Shown: piece after piece, positions 12,035 through 21,876 of the stretch
Layout of the letters: every line of letters begins with the position of its first letter
How positions within the stretch are numbered: position 1 is the first letter of the stretch
Assembly: GCF_018294505.1 (NCBI RefSeq)
Contig: NC_057808.1
Location: forward strand, 226,669,684 to 226,733,683
Length of the DNA: 64,000 nt
Direction: 5' to 3'
From: Triticum aestivum
Taxonomy: Eukaryota; Streptophyta; Magnoliopsida; Poales; Poaceae
The notes under the pieces: model-generated
Seen by the model: the letters and a program-made list of their open reading frames with translations, nothing else
Database searches by the model: none
What the model was told of the DNA's origin: nothing
Translations under genes and position numbers: made by a program

Positions 12035-13538
12035 TGCTACCTCTTGAGCAGTGCGTTGGTTTTCCCTTGAAGAGGAAAGGGTGATGCAGCAAAGTAGCGT
12101 AAGTATTTCCCTCAGTTTTGAGAACCAAGGTATCAATCCAGTAGGAGGCTACGCGCGAGTCCCTCGCACCTACACAAAACAAATAAATCCTTGCAACCGA
12201 CGCGATAAGGGGTTGTCAATCCCTACACGGTCACTTACGAGAGTGAGATCTGATAGATAAGATAGGATAATATTTTTGGTATTTTTATGATAAAGATGCA
12301 AAGTAAAATAAAAGCAAAGTAAAAAGCAACGAGAATAACTAAGTGTTGGAAGATTAATATGATGAAGATAGACCCGGGGGCCATAGGTTTCATTAGTGGC
12401 TTCTCTCAAGAGCATAAGTATTTTACGGTGGGTAAACAAACTACTATTGAGCAATTGACAGAATGGAGCATAGTTATGAGAATATCTGGGTATGATCATG
12501 TATATAGGCATCACGTCCGAGACAAGTAGACCGACTCCTGCCTGCATCTACTACTATTACTCCACACATCGACCGCTATCCAGCATGCATCTAGAGTATT
12601 AAGTTCATAAGAACAGAGTAACGCCTTAAGAAAGATGACATGACGTAGAGGGACAAATTAATGCAATATGATAAAAAAACCATCTTGTTATCCTCGATGG
12701 CAACAATATAATACGTGCCTTGCTGCCCCTACTGTCACTGGGAAAGGACACCGCAAGATTGAACCCAAAGCTAAGCACTTCTCGAATTCAGAAGATTCAA
12801 ATATTGTTCATAGATAAACTTGATCATAAACCCACAATTCATCGGTCTCAACAAACACACCGCAAAAGAAGATTACATCGAATAGATCTCCACGAGAGAG
12901 GGGGGAACATTGTATTGAGATCCAAAAAGAGAGAAGAAGCCATCTAGCTAATAACTATGGACCCGAAGGTCTGAGGTAAACTACTCACACATCATCGGAG
13001 AGGCTATGGTGTTGATGTAGAAGCCCTCCGTAATCGATGCCCCCTCCGGCGGAGCTCCGGAACAGGCCCCAAGATGGGATCTCGTGGGTACAGAAGGTTG
13101 CGGCGGTGGAATTAGGTTTTTGGCTCCGTATCTAATTGTTTGGGGGTACGTAGGTATATATAGGAGGAAGGAGTACGTCGGTGGAGCAACAGGGGGCCCA
13201 CGAGGGTGGAGGGCGCGCCTGGGGGGGGGGGGGTAGGCGCGCCCCCTACCTCGTGGCTTCCCTGTTGGTTGCTTGACGTAGGGTCCAAGTCTCCTGGATT
13301 ATGTTCGTTCCTAAAATCACGTTCCCGAAGGTTTCATTCCGTTTGGACTCCGTTTGATATTCTTTTTCTGCGAAACTCTGAAATAGGCAAAAAAACAGCA
13401 ATTCTGGGCTGGGCCTCCGGTTAATAGGTTAGTCCCAAAAATAATATAAAAGTGAATAATAAAGCCCAATAATGTCTAAAACTGAAGATAATATAGCATG
13501 GAGCAATCAAAAATTATAGATACGTTGGAGACGTATCA
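12035..13538 (-). repeat. Element B 5' LTR (right copy)
   Basis: Complete at both ends (plus-strand TGCTACCTCTTGAG ... GGAGACGTATCA). A TATATATA box lies at 13155-13162 on the minus strand. It lacks an internal 85-90 bp block relative to the left LTR. The sequence beyond it (agttactttt) is element A. Confidence 0.85.
13155..13162 (-). promoter_or_regulatory. TATA box in the B 5' LTR
   Basis: TATATATA followed in element sense by ACCTACG. The same motif recurs at the equivalent place in the other LTRs of B and C, for example 27387-27394, so it is the likely core promoter for element transcription. Confidence 0.5.
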
Positions 13539-13798
13539 AGTTACTTTTCCGTTGCCACTATTATGATTGCTACAAAAACTGCTACTGTTACTTTTGCCAC
13601 CGTTACCGCTACTTCCATACTACTTTGCAACTAAATACTTTGCTGCAGATATTAAGTCTTTCAGGTGTGGTTGAATTGACAACTCAACTGCTAATACTTG
13701 AGAATATTCTTTGGCTCCCCTTGTGTCGAATCAATAAATTTGGTTTGAATAATCTACCCTCGAAAACTGTTGCGATCCCCTATACTTGTGGGTTATCA
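13539..13798 (+). repeat. Element A 5' LTR, last part
   Basis: Matches 28394-28653, the end of the 3' LTR. It ends at GGGTTATCA, immediately upstream of the primer-site region. Confidence 0.85.
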
Positions 13799-13809
13799 AG
13801 ACTATTTTC

Positions 13810-13827
13810 TGGCACCGTTGCCGGGGA
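13810..13827 (+). promoter_or_regulatory. Primer binding site of element A (tRNA-Asp type)
   Basis: TGGCACCGTTGCCGGGGA lies 11 bases after the 5' LTR end. It differs from the tRNA-Asp complement at one position (CG to CA, as expected from deamination of methylated CpG). Confidence 0.8.
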
Positions 13828-13876
13828 GCATAGCTTTATTCTTTGAGTCACTTGGGATTTATATCTGTTGATCACT

Positions 13877-15886
13877 ATGAGGAACTTGAAAGATGAAAGA
13901 ACCAAGATTTTTCCCTCAACTACGAGGGGAGGTAAGGAACTGCCATCTAGCTCTGCACTTGATTTACCTTCTGTTATGAGTAAATTTGTGACACCTACAC
14001 CTGTTATTGATTATGATATGTCGCATGTTATTGATGATGCCACTTCTGCTATGCATGATGCTTATGATGAAACTACTTCTATGCTTGATAATACTGTGCC
14101 ATTAGGTGAATTTCTTGATGAACAACTTGCTAGGGTTAGAGAGAATGAAATTATTGAAATAGATAACATTGATGAAAGTGATGATGAAGATTCTCCCCCT
14201 AGATATGAATTGCCTGATGTGCCTGAGGGTTATGTTATGGATGAAGAAACTGCTAGAGACCTTTTTGCTTGCAAAGATACATATGATCTTAAGAAACTGT
14301 TAGCTAAGCTGAAAGAAAAGTCTCTGAATGCTAGAATGAAATATGACCCTCCTTTTGCTACTTCACCTATCTGTATTTCTGATAAGGATTATGATTTCTC
14401 TGTCGATCCTAAGTTAGTTACTTTGGTTGAATCTGATCTTTTTTATGGCTATGAATCTGATACTGTTGTAGCACATCTTACTAAATTGAATGATATAGCC
14501 ACCCTATTCACTCATGAGGAAAAAAATCATTACTACTATATCCTCAAGTTATTTCTGTTCTCATTAAAGGGTGATGCTAAAACATGGTTTAATTCTCTTG
14601 CTCCTGGTTGTGTGCGTAGTCCCCAGGATATGATTTATTACTTCTCTGCTAAATATTTCCCCGCTCATAAGAAACAAGCTGCCTTAAGGGAAATATATAA
14701 TTTTGTGCAAATTTAAGAAGAGAGTCTCCCACAAGCTTGGGGGAGGCTACTCCGATTACTTAATGCTTTGCCCGATCATCCTCTCAAGAAAAATGAAATA
14801 CTTGATATATTTTATAATGGACTAACCGATGCTTCCAGAGACCACATGGATAGTTGTGCTGGTTGTGTTCTCAAGGAAAGAACTGTTGAGCAAGCTGAAT
14901 TACTATTGGATAATATATTTAGTAATGATAATGATTGGACACTTCCTGAACCAACTCCTAAGACAACTCCGAAGAAAAGGGGTATTCTATTTCTCAGTCC
15001 AGAAGATATGCAAGAAGCAAAGAAATCTATGAAAGAAAAGGGTATTAAAGCTGAAGCTGTTAAGAATTTACCACCTATTGAAGAAATACATGGTATTAAT
15101 AAACCGACACCGGTAGTAAAGGTAAATCCTTTCTATAGATTTGATGAAGGTGATATTCCTCGTAATAAGTCTGCTAGCCAATGCTTGGATGAGTTTGATA
15201 ATTTTATTGTTAAACAAGAAAACTTCAATGCTTATGTTGGTAGACAATTGAAACGTAATACTTATATGGTTGAACACTTGAGTGATTATATGTCTAGAGT
15301 TAAAGGTGACCTTAAACTTATTAGTAAACATGCTTCTATGGTTACCACTCAGGTAGAACAAGTGCTTAAAGCACAAGATGATTTGCTCAATGAATTAAAG
15401 AATAAGAAAAATGATAATGATGTTAGAGTTATGACTAGAGGGGGTAAAACGACTCAAGAACCTTTGTATCCCAAGGGCCACCCTAAGAGAGTTGAGCAAG
15501 ATTCTCAGATAACTAATGTTGATGCACCTAGTCCTTCTAAGAAGAAGAAAAAGAAAAATGATAGGACTTTGCATGCTTCTAGTGAACCTGTTGTTGACAC
15601 ACCTGAGAATCCCAATGATATTTCTATTTCTGATGCTGAAACACAATCTGGTAATGAACATGAACCTATTAATGATGATGTTCATGTTGATGCTCAGCCT
15701 AGCAATAACAATGATGTAGAGATTGAACCTGCTGTTGATCTTGATAACCCACAATCAAAGAATCAACGTTATGATAAGAGAGACTTCGTTGCTAGGAAGC
15801 ACGGTAAAGAAAGAGAACCATGGGTTCAGAAACCCATTCCTTTTCCTCCTAAACCATCCCAGAAAAAGGATGATGAGGATTTTTGA
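13877..15886 (+). pseudogene. Gag of element A, one internal stop
   Basis: Open from ATG 13877 to TGA 15884-15886 in one frame, except for TAA at 14714-14716 (one change from a Lys AAA). Without it the protein would be about 669 residues. The N-terminal third is acidic. The retrotransposon gag core spans roughly residues 210-330 (FSLKGDAKTWFNSLAPG, ESLPQAWGRLLRLL, ILDIFYNGL, then DSCAGCVL). The C-terminal third is Lys-rich and then Asp/Glu/Asn-rich, with a Pro-rich end. No zinc knuckle is visible. This is structural Gag for particle assembly. It overlaps the protease frame at its end. AAGCTTGGGGGAG, identical to the core of the element's polypurine tract, lies inside the gag core at 14733-14745. 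Confidence 0.8.
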
Positions 15887-16572
15887 GCGCTTTGTTGAAA
15901 TGATTAGACCTATCTTTTTGCGTATGCGTTTGACTGATATGCTTAAAATGAATCCTTATGCTAAGTACATGAAAGATATTGTTACAAATAACCATGCTTG
16001 CCAATTATACTTTTAAAGGTGGAATACCAAAGAAACTAGGAGATCCAGGAGTACCAACTATACATGCTCCATTAAAAGAAACGATGTTAAAAGTGCTTTA
16101 TGTGATCTTGGAGCTAGTGTTAGTGTTATGCCTCTCTCTTTATATCGTAGACTTGATTTGAATAAGTTGACACCTACTGAAATACCTTTGCAATTGGCCG
16201 ATAAATCAACTGCTATACCTGTCGGCTTTTGTGAGGATGTGCCTGTTGTGGTTGCAAACGTTACCATTTAAACAGAATTTGTTATTCTTGATATTCCCGA
16301 GGATGATAGTATGTAGATTATCCTTGGTAGACCCTTTTTGAATACTGCAGGGGCTGTTATTGACTGCAACAAAGGCAATGTCACTTTTCATGTTAATGGT
16401 AATGAGCATACGGTACACTTTCCGAGGAAACAACCTCTAGTCCCAGTATCAATTCTATTGGAAAAAATTCAACGATTACTATTGGAGGTTTTGAATTCCC
16501 TCTTCCTACTGTCAAGAAGAAATATGATATTCTTATCGTTGGGGACATGCATATCCCTGTTGAGGTAACCTA
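15870..16572 (+). pseudogene. Retropepsin-like protease remnant of element A
   Basis: Opens in the +1 frame relative to gag: an ATGATGAGG at about 15870 overlaps the gag stop. The aspartic protease motif DLGASVSVMPLSLYRRLD is visible from 16104, then the flap region and ILGRPFLNTAGAVIDC (about 16320), ending near GDMHIPVEVT at 16572. Breaks: a short deletion and frame loss near 15990-16000, TAA in 'accatttaaac' near 16267, and TAG near 16315. The protease would cut Gag. No reverse transcriptase follows, so the element appears to have been built without polymerase rather than just truncated; this is inference from the short distance to the next ORF. Confidence 0.7.
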
Positions 16573-17329
16573 GTGTTATTCGAAAATTCTCCTGTTTCGT
16601 GTTATTCGGGAAGAGTTTGTTAACAAGACTTGATCAACCTTGTTAGTGGATTCCTTTTGATAAGCACGAGATGGATGAAGTTCGAAATCACAAATCTCTG
16701 TACCCTCCTTTTACTTTCTGTTATTTAGATTAAATAAAGCAAAAATAGTATTTTCTGTCTGTTTTCTGAATTATCCTTGCAATAAAAATACCCTGAAAAT
16801 AAAAGTTCTCCAATCTTCCTGAAAAATGAAATATGATTTTTTGTAGAATATTTAAGAATGTCTGGCACTGAGAACACACCAGGGGGCCCACCATTTGGCC
16901 ACGAGGGCACAGGGCGCGCCCCTTGCCTCGTGGGCCCCACGTGGACCCCCTCCACTTATTCCAGCACCCACTCACCTCGTCTTCCTCCAGAAAAAATCCT
17001 CCCATAGCTCAAACTCGTGTTCTAGCTCATATTGCTGCCATTTTCGATCTCTTTGCTCAAAGCTCCATTCACGAAACTGTTTTGGGGGATTGTTCTTCGG
17101 TATGTGACTCCTCCAATGGTCCAATTAGTTTTTGTTCTAGTGCTTTATTTATTGCAAATTTTTGCTGCTAAGGTGACCCTGTTCTTGAGCTTGCATGTCA
17201 AATTTATATGGTCCAAAGTAGTTCTAATGCATGATATAGCCTCTAGGCACTTGTGGGAGTAGTTGCTATCAATCTTGTTGAGTTTGGTTCACTTTTATTT
17301 TGAGTCACTAAAATTTTCAGAGAACAAAA
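16573..17329 (+). other. Element A internal non-coding stretch with GC hairpin
   Basis: No ORF is supported. The section 16871-16940 forms a strong inverted repeat (ggggcccac ... ccacgagg ... cctcgtgg gccccac) of the same type as the LTR hairpins of A, B and C. The part after 16980 resembles a leader or intron upstream of the ORF at 17330. Confidence 0.45.
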
Positions 17330-17746
17330 ATGATGAAGAGATTGTTGAGGGGCTCTTTGAGCCGAAGCTCGAAGGATAAGCAGAATGAGGAGAATAAAAA
17401 GCCCAAATACAATATTCCTCGCACTGCGGAGGTTCGGCCATGCGAATGGCCTTGTGATGCGTTCTTGAGAGCCGCCGGAATTTACGATGACTTCTATCAC
17501 TTCGCTAAGAATGCAGGCCTCACCGACTTCCTCCACGACCAGCGCGAACAACACGTACCTCATCTTGCCCGAGGCCATTTATGCATACTGGAGGCTGACA
17601 CAAGTCCCAGAGCCTGAGCCTGAGCCACCACTTGACCCTTATCGACAGTCTGTTTATCAGTGGGATCCGGAGGAGATCGCCAACCAGTGGCACCCTGAGG
17701 ACGCTCCTCAGTACATCGGAGAGAGTAGCTTCAATCCGTGGGCATA
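17330..17746 (+). pseudogene. Late ORF of element A, frameshifted
   Basis: Begins MMKRLLRGSLSRSSKDKQ at 17330 in good context (aacaaaaATGATG). The first frame carries RTAEVRPCEWPCDAFLRAAG and then YDDFYHFAKNAGLTDFLHDQ. Between about 17520 and 17570 the meaning passes to the frame open from 17487, which ends ...PEPPLDPYRQSVYQW and GESSFNPWA before TAG at 17744-17746. Ancestrally it was probably one protein of at least 135 residues, likely a shortened form. The function is unknown: its place after the protease is where Athila-type elements carry extra ORFs. No signal peptide or membrane segment is seen, so an envelope role is not supported. Confidence 0.5.
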
Positions 17747-17768
17747 GACCAACTTAGGCCAAAAGCCT

Positions 17769-17781
17769 AAGCTTGGGGGAG
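17769..17781 (+). promoter_or_regulatory. Internal polypurine-tract-like motif of element A
   Basis: AAGCTTGGGGGAG, identical over 13 bases to the motif at the true polypurine tract (19764-19776) and to 14733-14745 inside gag. It could act as a second, central priming site; that is inference. Confidence 0.4.
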
Positions 17782-19763
17782 TAAGTATTTCTCACCGACA
17801 TTACATTCATGTTCACACACTCATTCTAGTTGTCGGTGCACATACTTTTTCATTGTACTATTCATGCTAGTTTATTTTCTTTTCTAAGACTTTTTCTTGT
17901 GTGTTTGAAAAACCTTAAGAAAAACTTAAAAAAATAGTTGTAGCTTTTAGCTAGTTTACCTTCCATGCCTGTAGTAGTAGTAATTAAAAGAAAACCCAAA
18001 ATGATTTCTCGTTCTTCTTTTGCTTGTTGGGAGCTTTCCCGTGTAAATAGTTTTATTTCTTTTCTTTTCTTTGGGGGTCGAGAGGAGAAGACCATGATGA
18101 AAATGTTGAGTGGCTCTCATATGCACTATTGTTGATTTAACCAAGAGCCCATATTACCTTATCTTCTCCCTTGTATTCAATGCTTGCAGATTCCAGCTTA
18201 GTCCAATGCACGTGCACTATTATTATTATCACGCCGTTTGGTCGTGCGAGTGAAAGGCAATAATGACAATATATGATGGACTGATTGAGATGAGAGAAGC
18301 TGCTATGAACTCGACCTATCTTGTTTTTGTAAATATGATTAGTTCATCGTTCCTGATTCAGCCTATTATGAATGAAACATGTTTGCAATGACAATTATAG
18401 ATTATAGTTGCTCATGCCATGCTTAATTAGCTAGGAGTTTATAATGGTTTACCTTGCGTGCCAACATGCTATTAAAATGGTTGTGATGTGGTATGATAGG
18501 GTGGCATCCTCCTTTGAACAATTCGAGTGGCTTGACTTGGCACATGTTCACGCATGTAGTTGAAACAAAATCAACGTAGCCTCCACGATATTTATGTTCA
18601 TGGTGATTTATATCCTACTCATGCTTGCACTCATTGTTGATTAATCTTAATGCATGTTCATGACTATTGTCGCTCTCTAGTTGGTCGCTTCTGAGTCTCT
18701 TTCTTGCCTTGTACTAAGCGGGAATACTGCTTGTGCATCCATTTCCATAAACCCCAAAGTTATTCCATATGAGTCCACCATACCTTCCTTTATGCGGTAT
18801 TTACCTGGCGTTCCAAGTAAATTTGTATGTGCCAAACTCTAAACCTTCTAATGAAATTCTGTTTTGTATGCTCGAATAGCTCATGTATCAACTAGGGCTG
18901 TCTATATCTTCCATGCTAGGTGGGTTATTCTCACGATGAGTGGACTCCGCTCATCATTCACGAGAAAATGGCCGGTAACCGGGATGCCCAGTCCCATGCT
19001 CAAATCAAATCAAAATAATTGCAAACAAAACACCCCAAGGATTGTTGTTAGTTGGACGGTACCCGTTGTTTCGGACAAGCCATGGATTGATGTTTGTTGG
19101 TGGCGGGGGAGTATAAACTTTACCATTATGTTTGGGAGCCGCCTATAATGTGTGTAGCATGGAAGATATCGAGATCTCTTGGTTGTTATGTTGACAATGA
19201 AACTATGCCACTCAAAATATTATTTATCTCTGTTTCAAAACTCGAGCTCTGGCACCTCTGCAAATCCCTGCTTCCCTCTGCGAAGGGCCTATCTATTTAC
19301 TTTTATGTTGAGTCATCATCCTCTTATTAAAAAGCACCAGTTGGAAAGCACCGCTGTCATTCGCATGCATTGCTATTAATTAATACTGAGTATGACTGGA
19401 TCTCTTTTACCATGAATTACAATGTCTAGCCAGTCCTTGATCTTCAGGGGTGCTCTGCATTAATGTTTTGCGGTCTCAGAAAGGGCTAGCGAGATACCAT
19501 CTTGTTATATCATGTTATGATTGTTTTGAGAAAGTGTTGTCATCCGAGATTTATTATTATTGCCCGCTAGTTGATTATGCCATTGATATGAGTAAACATG
19601 AGACCTAAATGTTATTGTGAATATGGTTAGTTCATAATCTTTGCTGAAAACTTGAATGTTGGCTTTACATATTTGCAACAACAAGATCAAACGGAGTTTG
19701 TAGAAGTTTTTCTTTATCACTTTTAGTTTGTCAATTGAATTGCTTGAGGACAAGCAAAGGTTT
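17782..19763 (+). other. Element A 3' non-coding interior
   Basis: About 2 kb without a supported gene. Short ORFs near 18864-19379 have no recognisable domains and lie in AT-rich sequence. The end (cttgaggacaagcaaagg) leads into the polypurine tract, as in related Triticeae elements. Confidence 0.5.
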
Positions 19764-19777
19764 AAGCTTGGGGGAGT
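19764..19777 (+). promoter_or_regulatory. Polypurine tract of element A
   Basis: AAGCTTGGGGGAGT directly precedes the 3' LTR start TGATACGTCTCC at 19778. Confidence 0.8.
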
Positions 19778-20273
19778 TGATACGTCTCCAATGTATCTAC
19801 TTTTCCAAACACTTTTGCCCTTGTTTTGGACTCTAACTTGCATGATTTGAATGGAACTAACCCAGACTGACGTTGTTTTCAGCAGAACTGTCATGGTGTT
19901 ATTTTTGTGCAGAAATAAAAGTTCTCAGAATGACCTGAAAATCCACAGAGACACGTTTTGGAATTAATGAAAAATATTGGCGAAAGAATCAGCATCAGGG
20001 GGCCCACACCCTGTCCACGAGGGTGCAGGGCGCGCCCCCTGCCTCGTGGCCCCCCTGGGACTCCACCGACCTCAAGCCCAACTCCGTATATTCACTTTTG
20101 GGGTGGAAAAAATAAGAGAGAAGGATTCATCGCGTTTTACAATACGGAGCCGCCGCCAAGCCCTAATCTTCCTCGGGAGGGCTGATATGGAGTCCGTTCG
20201 GGGCTCCGAAGAGGGGAATCCGTCGCCATCGTCATCATCAACCATCCTCCATCACCAATTTCATGATGCTCAC
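19778..20273 (+). repeat. Element A 3' LTR, first part
   Basis: Matches 3168-3680. It ends in CTCAC (20269-20273), the target duplication of element C, and continues at 27770. A GC hairpin (ccacgagg...cctcgtgg) lies at 20015-20049. Confidence 0.85.
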
Positions 20274-21859
20274 TGCTACCTCTTGAGCATGCGTTGGTTT
20301 TCCCCTGAAGAGGAAAGGGTGATGCAGCAAAGTAGCGTAAGTATTTCCCTCAATTTTTGAGAACAAAGGTATCAATCCAGTAGGAGGCCACACGCAAGTC
20401 CCTCATACCCACACAAACAAATAAGAACCTTGCAACCAACGTGATAAAGGGGTTGTCAATCCCTTCGCGGCCACTTGCAAAAGTGAGATCTGATAGAGAT
20501 GGTAAGATAATATTTTTGGTATTTTTATGATAAAGAGTGAAAGTAAATAACGCAAAGTAAAATAAACGACGCCAGAAATAGCTAGTTGACGGGAGATTAA
20601 TATGATGGAAAATAGACCCGGGGGCCATAGGTTTCACTAGTGGCTTCTCTCAAGATAGCATAAGTATTACGGTGGGTGAACAAATTACTGTCGAGCAATT
20701 GATAGAATTGAGCATAGTTATGAGAATATCTAGGCATGATCATGTATATAGGCATCACGTCCGCAACAAGTAGACCGACTCCTGCCTGCATCTACTACTA
20801 TTACTCCACACATCGACCGCTATCCAGCATGCATCTAGAGTATTAAGCTCATAAGAACAGAGTAACACATTAAGCAAGATGACATGATGTAGAGGGATAA
20901 ACTCAAGCAATATGATATAAACCCAATCTTTTTATCCTCGATGGCAACAATACAATACGTGTCATTTCCCCTACTGTCACTGGGATCGAGCAACGCAAGA
21001 TTGAACCCAAAGCTAAGCATTTCTCCCATTGCAAGATAGATCAATCTAGTAGGCCAAACCAAACTGATAATTCGAAGAGACTTGCAAAGATAACCAATCA
21101 TACATAATAGAATTAAGAGAAGATTCAAATATTGTTCATAGATAATCTTGATCATAAACCCACAATTCATCGGATCTCGACAAACACACCACAAAAAAGA
21201 GTTACATCGAATAGATCTCCAAGAAGATCGAGGAGAACTTTGTATTGAGATCCAAAGAGAGAGAGGAAGCCATCTAGCTAATAACTATGGACCCAAAGGT
21301 CTGTGGTAAACTACTCACACATCATCGGAGAGGCTATGGTGTTGATGTAGAAGCCCTCCGTGATCGATGCCCCCTCCGGCGGAGCGCCGGAAAAGGCCCC
21401 AAGATGGGATCTCACGGGTACAGAAGGTTGCGGCGGTGGAAATAGGGTTTCGTGGTGCTCCTCGATGGTTTCGGGGTACGTAGGTATATATAGGAGGAAG
21501 AAGTAGGTCGGTGGAGCCACAAGGGGCCCACGAGGGTGGGGGCGCGCCCAGGGGGCAGGCGCGCCTCCCTGCCTCGTGGCCTCCTCGTTGATTTCTGGAC
21601 GTCCACTCCAAGTCCTCTGGATCAGGTTTGTTCCAAAAATCACGCTCCTGAAGGTTTCATTCCGTTTGGACTCCGTTTGATATTCGTTTTCTGTGAAACA
21701 CTGAAATAGGCAAAAAACAGCAATTTGCACTGGGCCTTGGGTTAATAGGTTAGTCCCAAAAAAATATTAAAGTGTATAATAAAGCCCATTAAACATCCAA
21801 AACAGAATATATAATAGCATGGAGCAATAAAAAATTATAGATACATTGGAGACGTATCA
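20274..21859 (-). repeat. Element C 3' LTR (left copy)
   Basis: Plus-strand ends TGCTACCTCTTGAGCATG ... GGAGACGTATCA. A TATATATA motif is near 21487, in the same place as in the other LTRs of this family. The polypurine tract follows at 21860. Confidence 0.85.
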
Positions 21860-21876
21860 AGCATCCCCAAGCTTAA
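21860..21876 (-). promoter_or_regulatory. Polypurine tract of element C
   Basis: In element sense TTAAGCTTGGGGATGCT, identical to that of element B. Confidence 0.75.

Larger units (their letters stand above)
3877..13538 (-). mobile_element. Element B: non-autonomous gypsy-type element, minus strand
   Basis: The LTRs are 3877-5458 (3' LTR in element sense) and 12035-13538 (5' LTR). The element-sense LTR starts TGATACGTCTCCAACG and ends ...GAGGTAGCA. The left copy lacks the last 8 or so bases and its target duplication, because a deletion runs into the flanking LTR of A. The right LTR lacks an 85-90 bp block found in the left one (about 4619-4705). The interior holds a tRNA-Asp primer site, one gag-like ORF, long non-coding sequence with polypurine-like repeats, and the solo LTR 7375-10152. 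Its closest relative in the window is element C. Confidence 0.85.

Noticed and set aside
11856..12182. N-terminal extension of the B gag-like ORF to 352 codons
   Set aside because: It would run through the tRNA-Asp primer site into the LTR; the ATG at 11855 is the plausible start.
15068..15754. Minus-strand ORFs opposite the gag of element A
   Set aside because: Shadows of the sense gag reading frame with Asn/Ile-rich low complexity.
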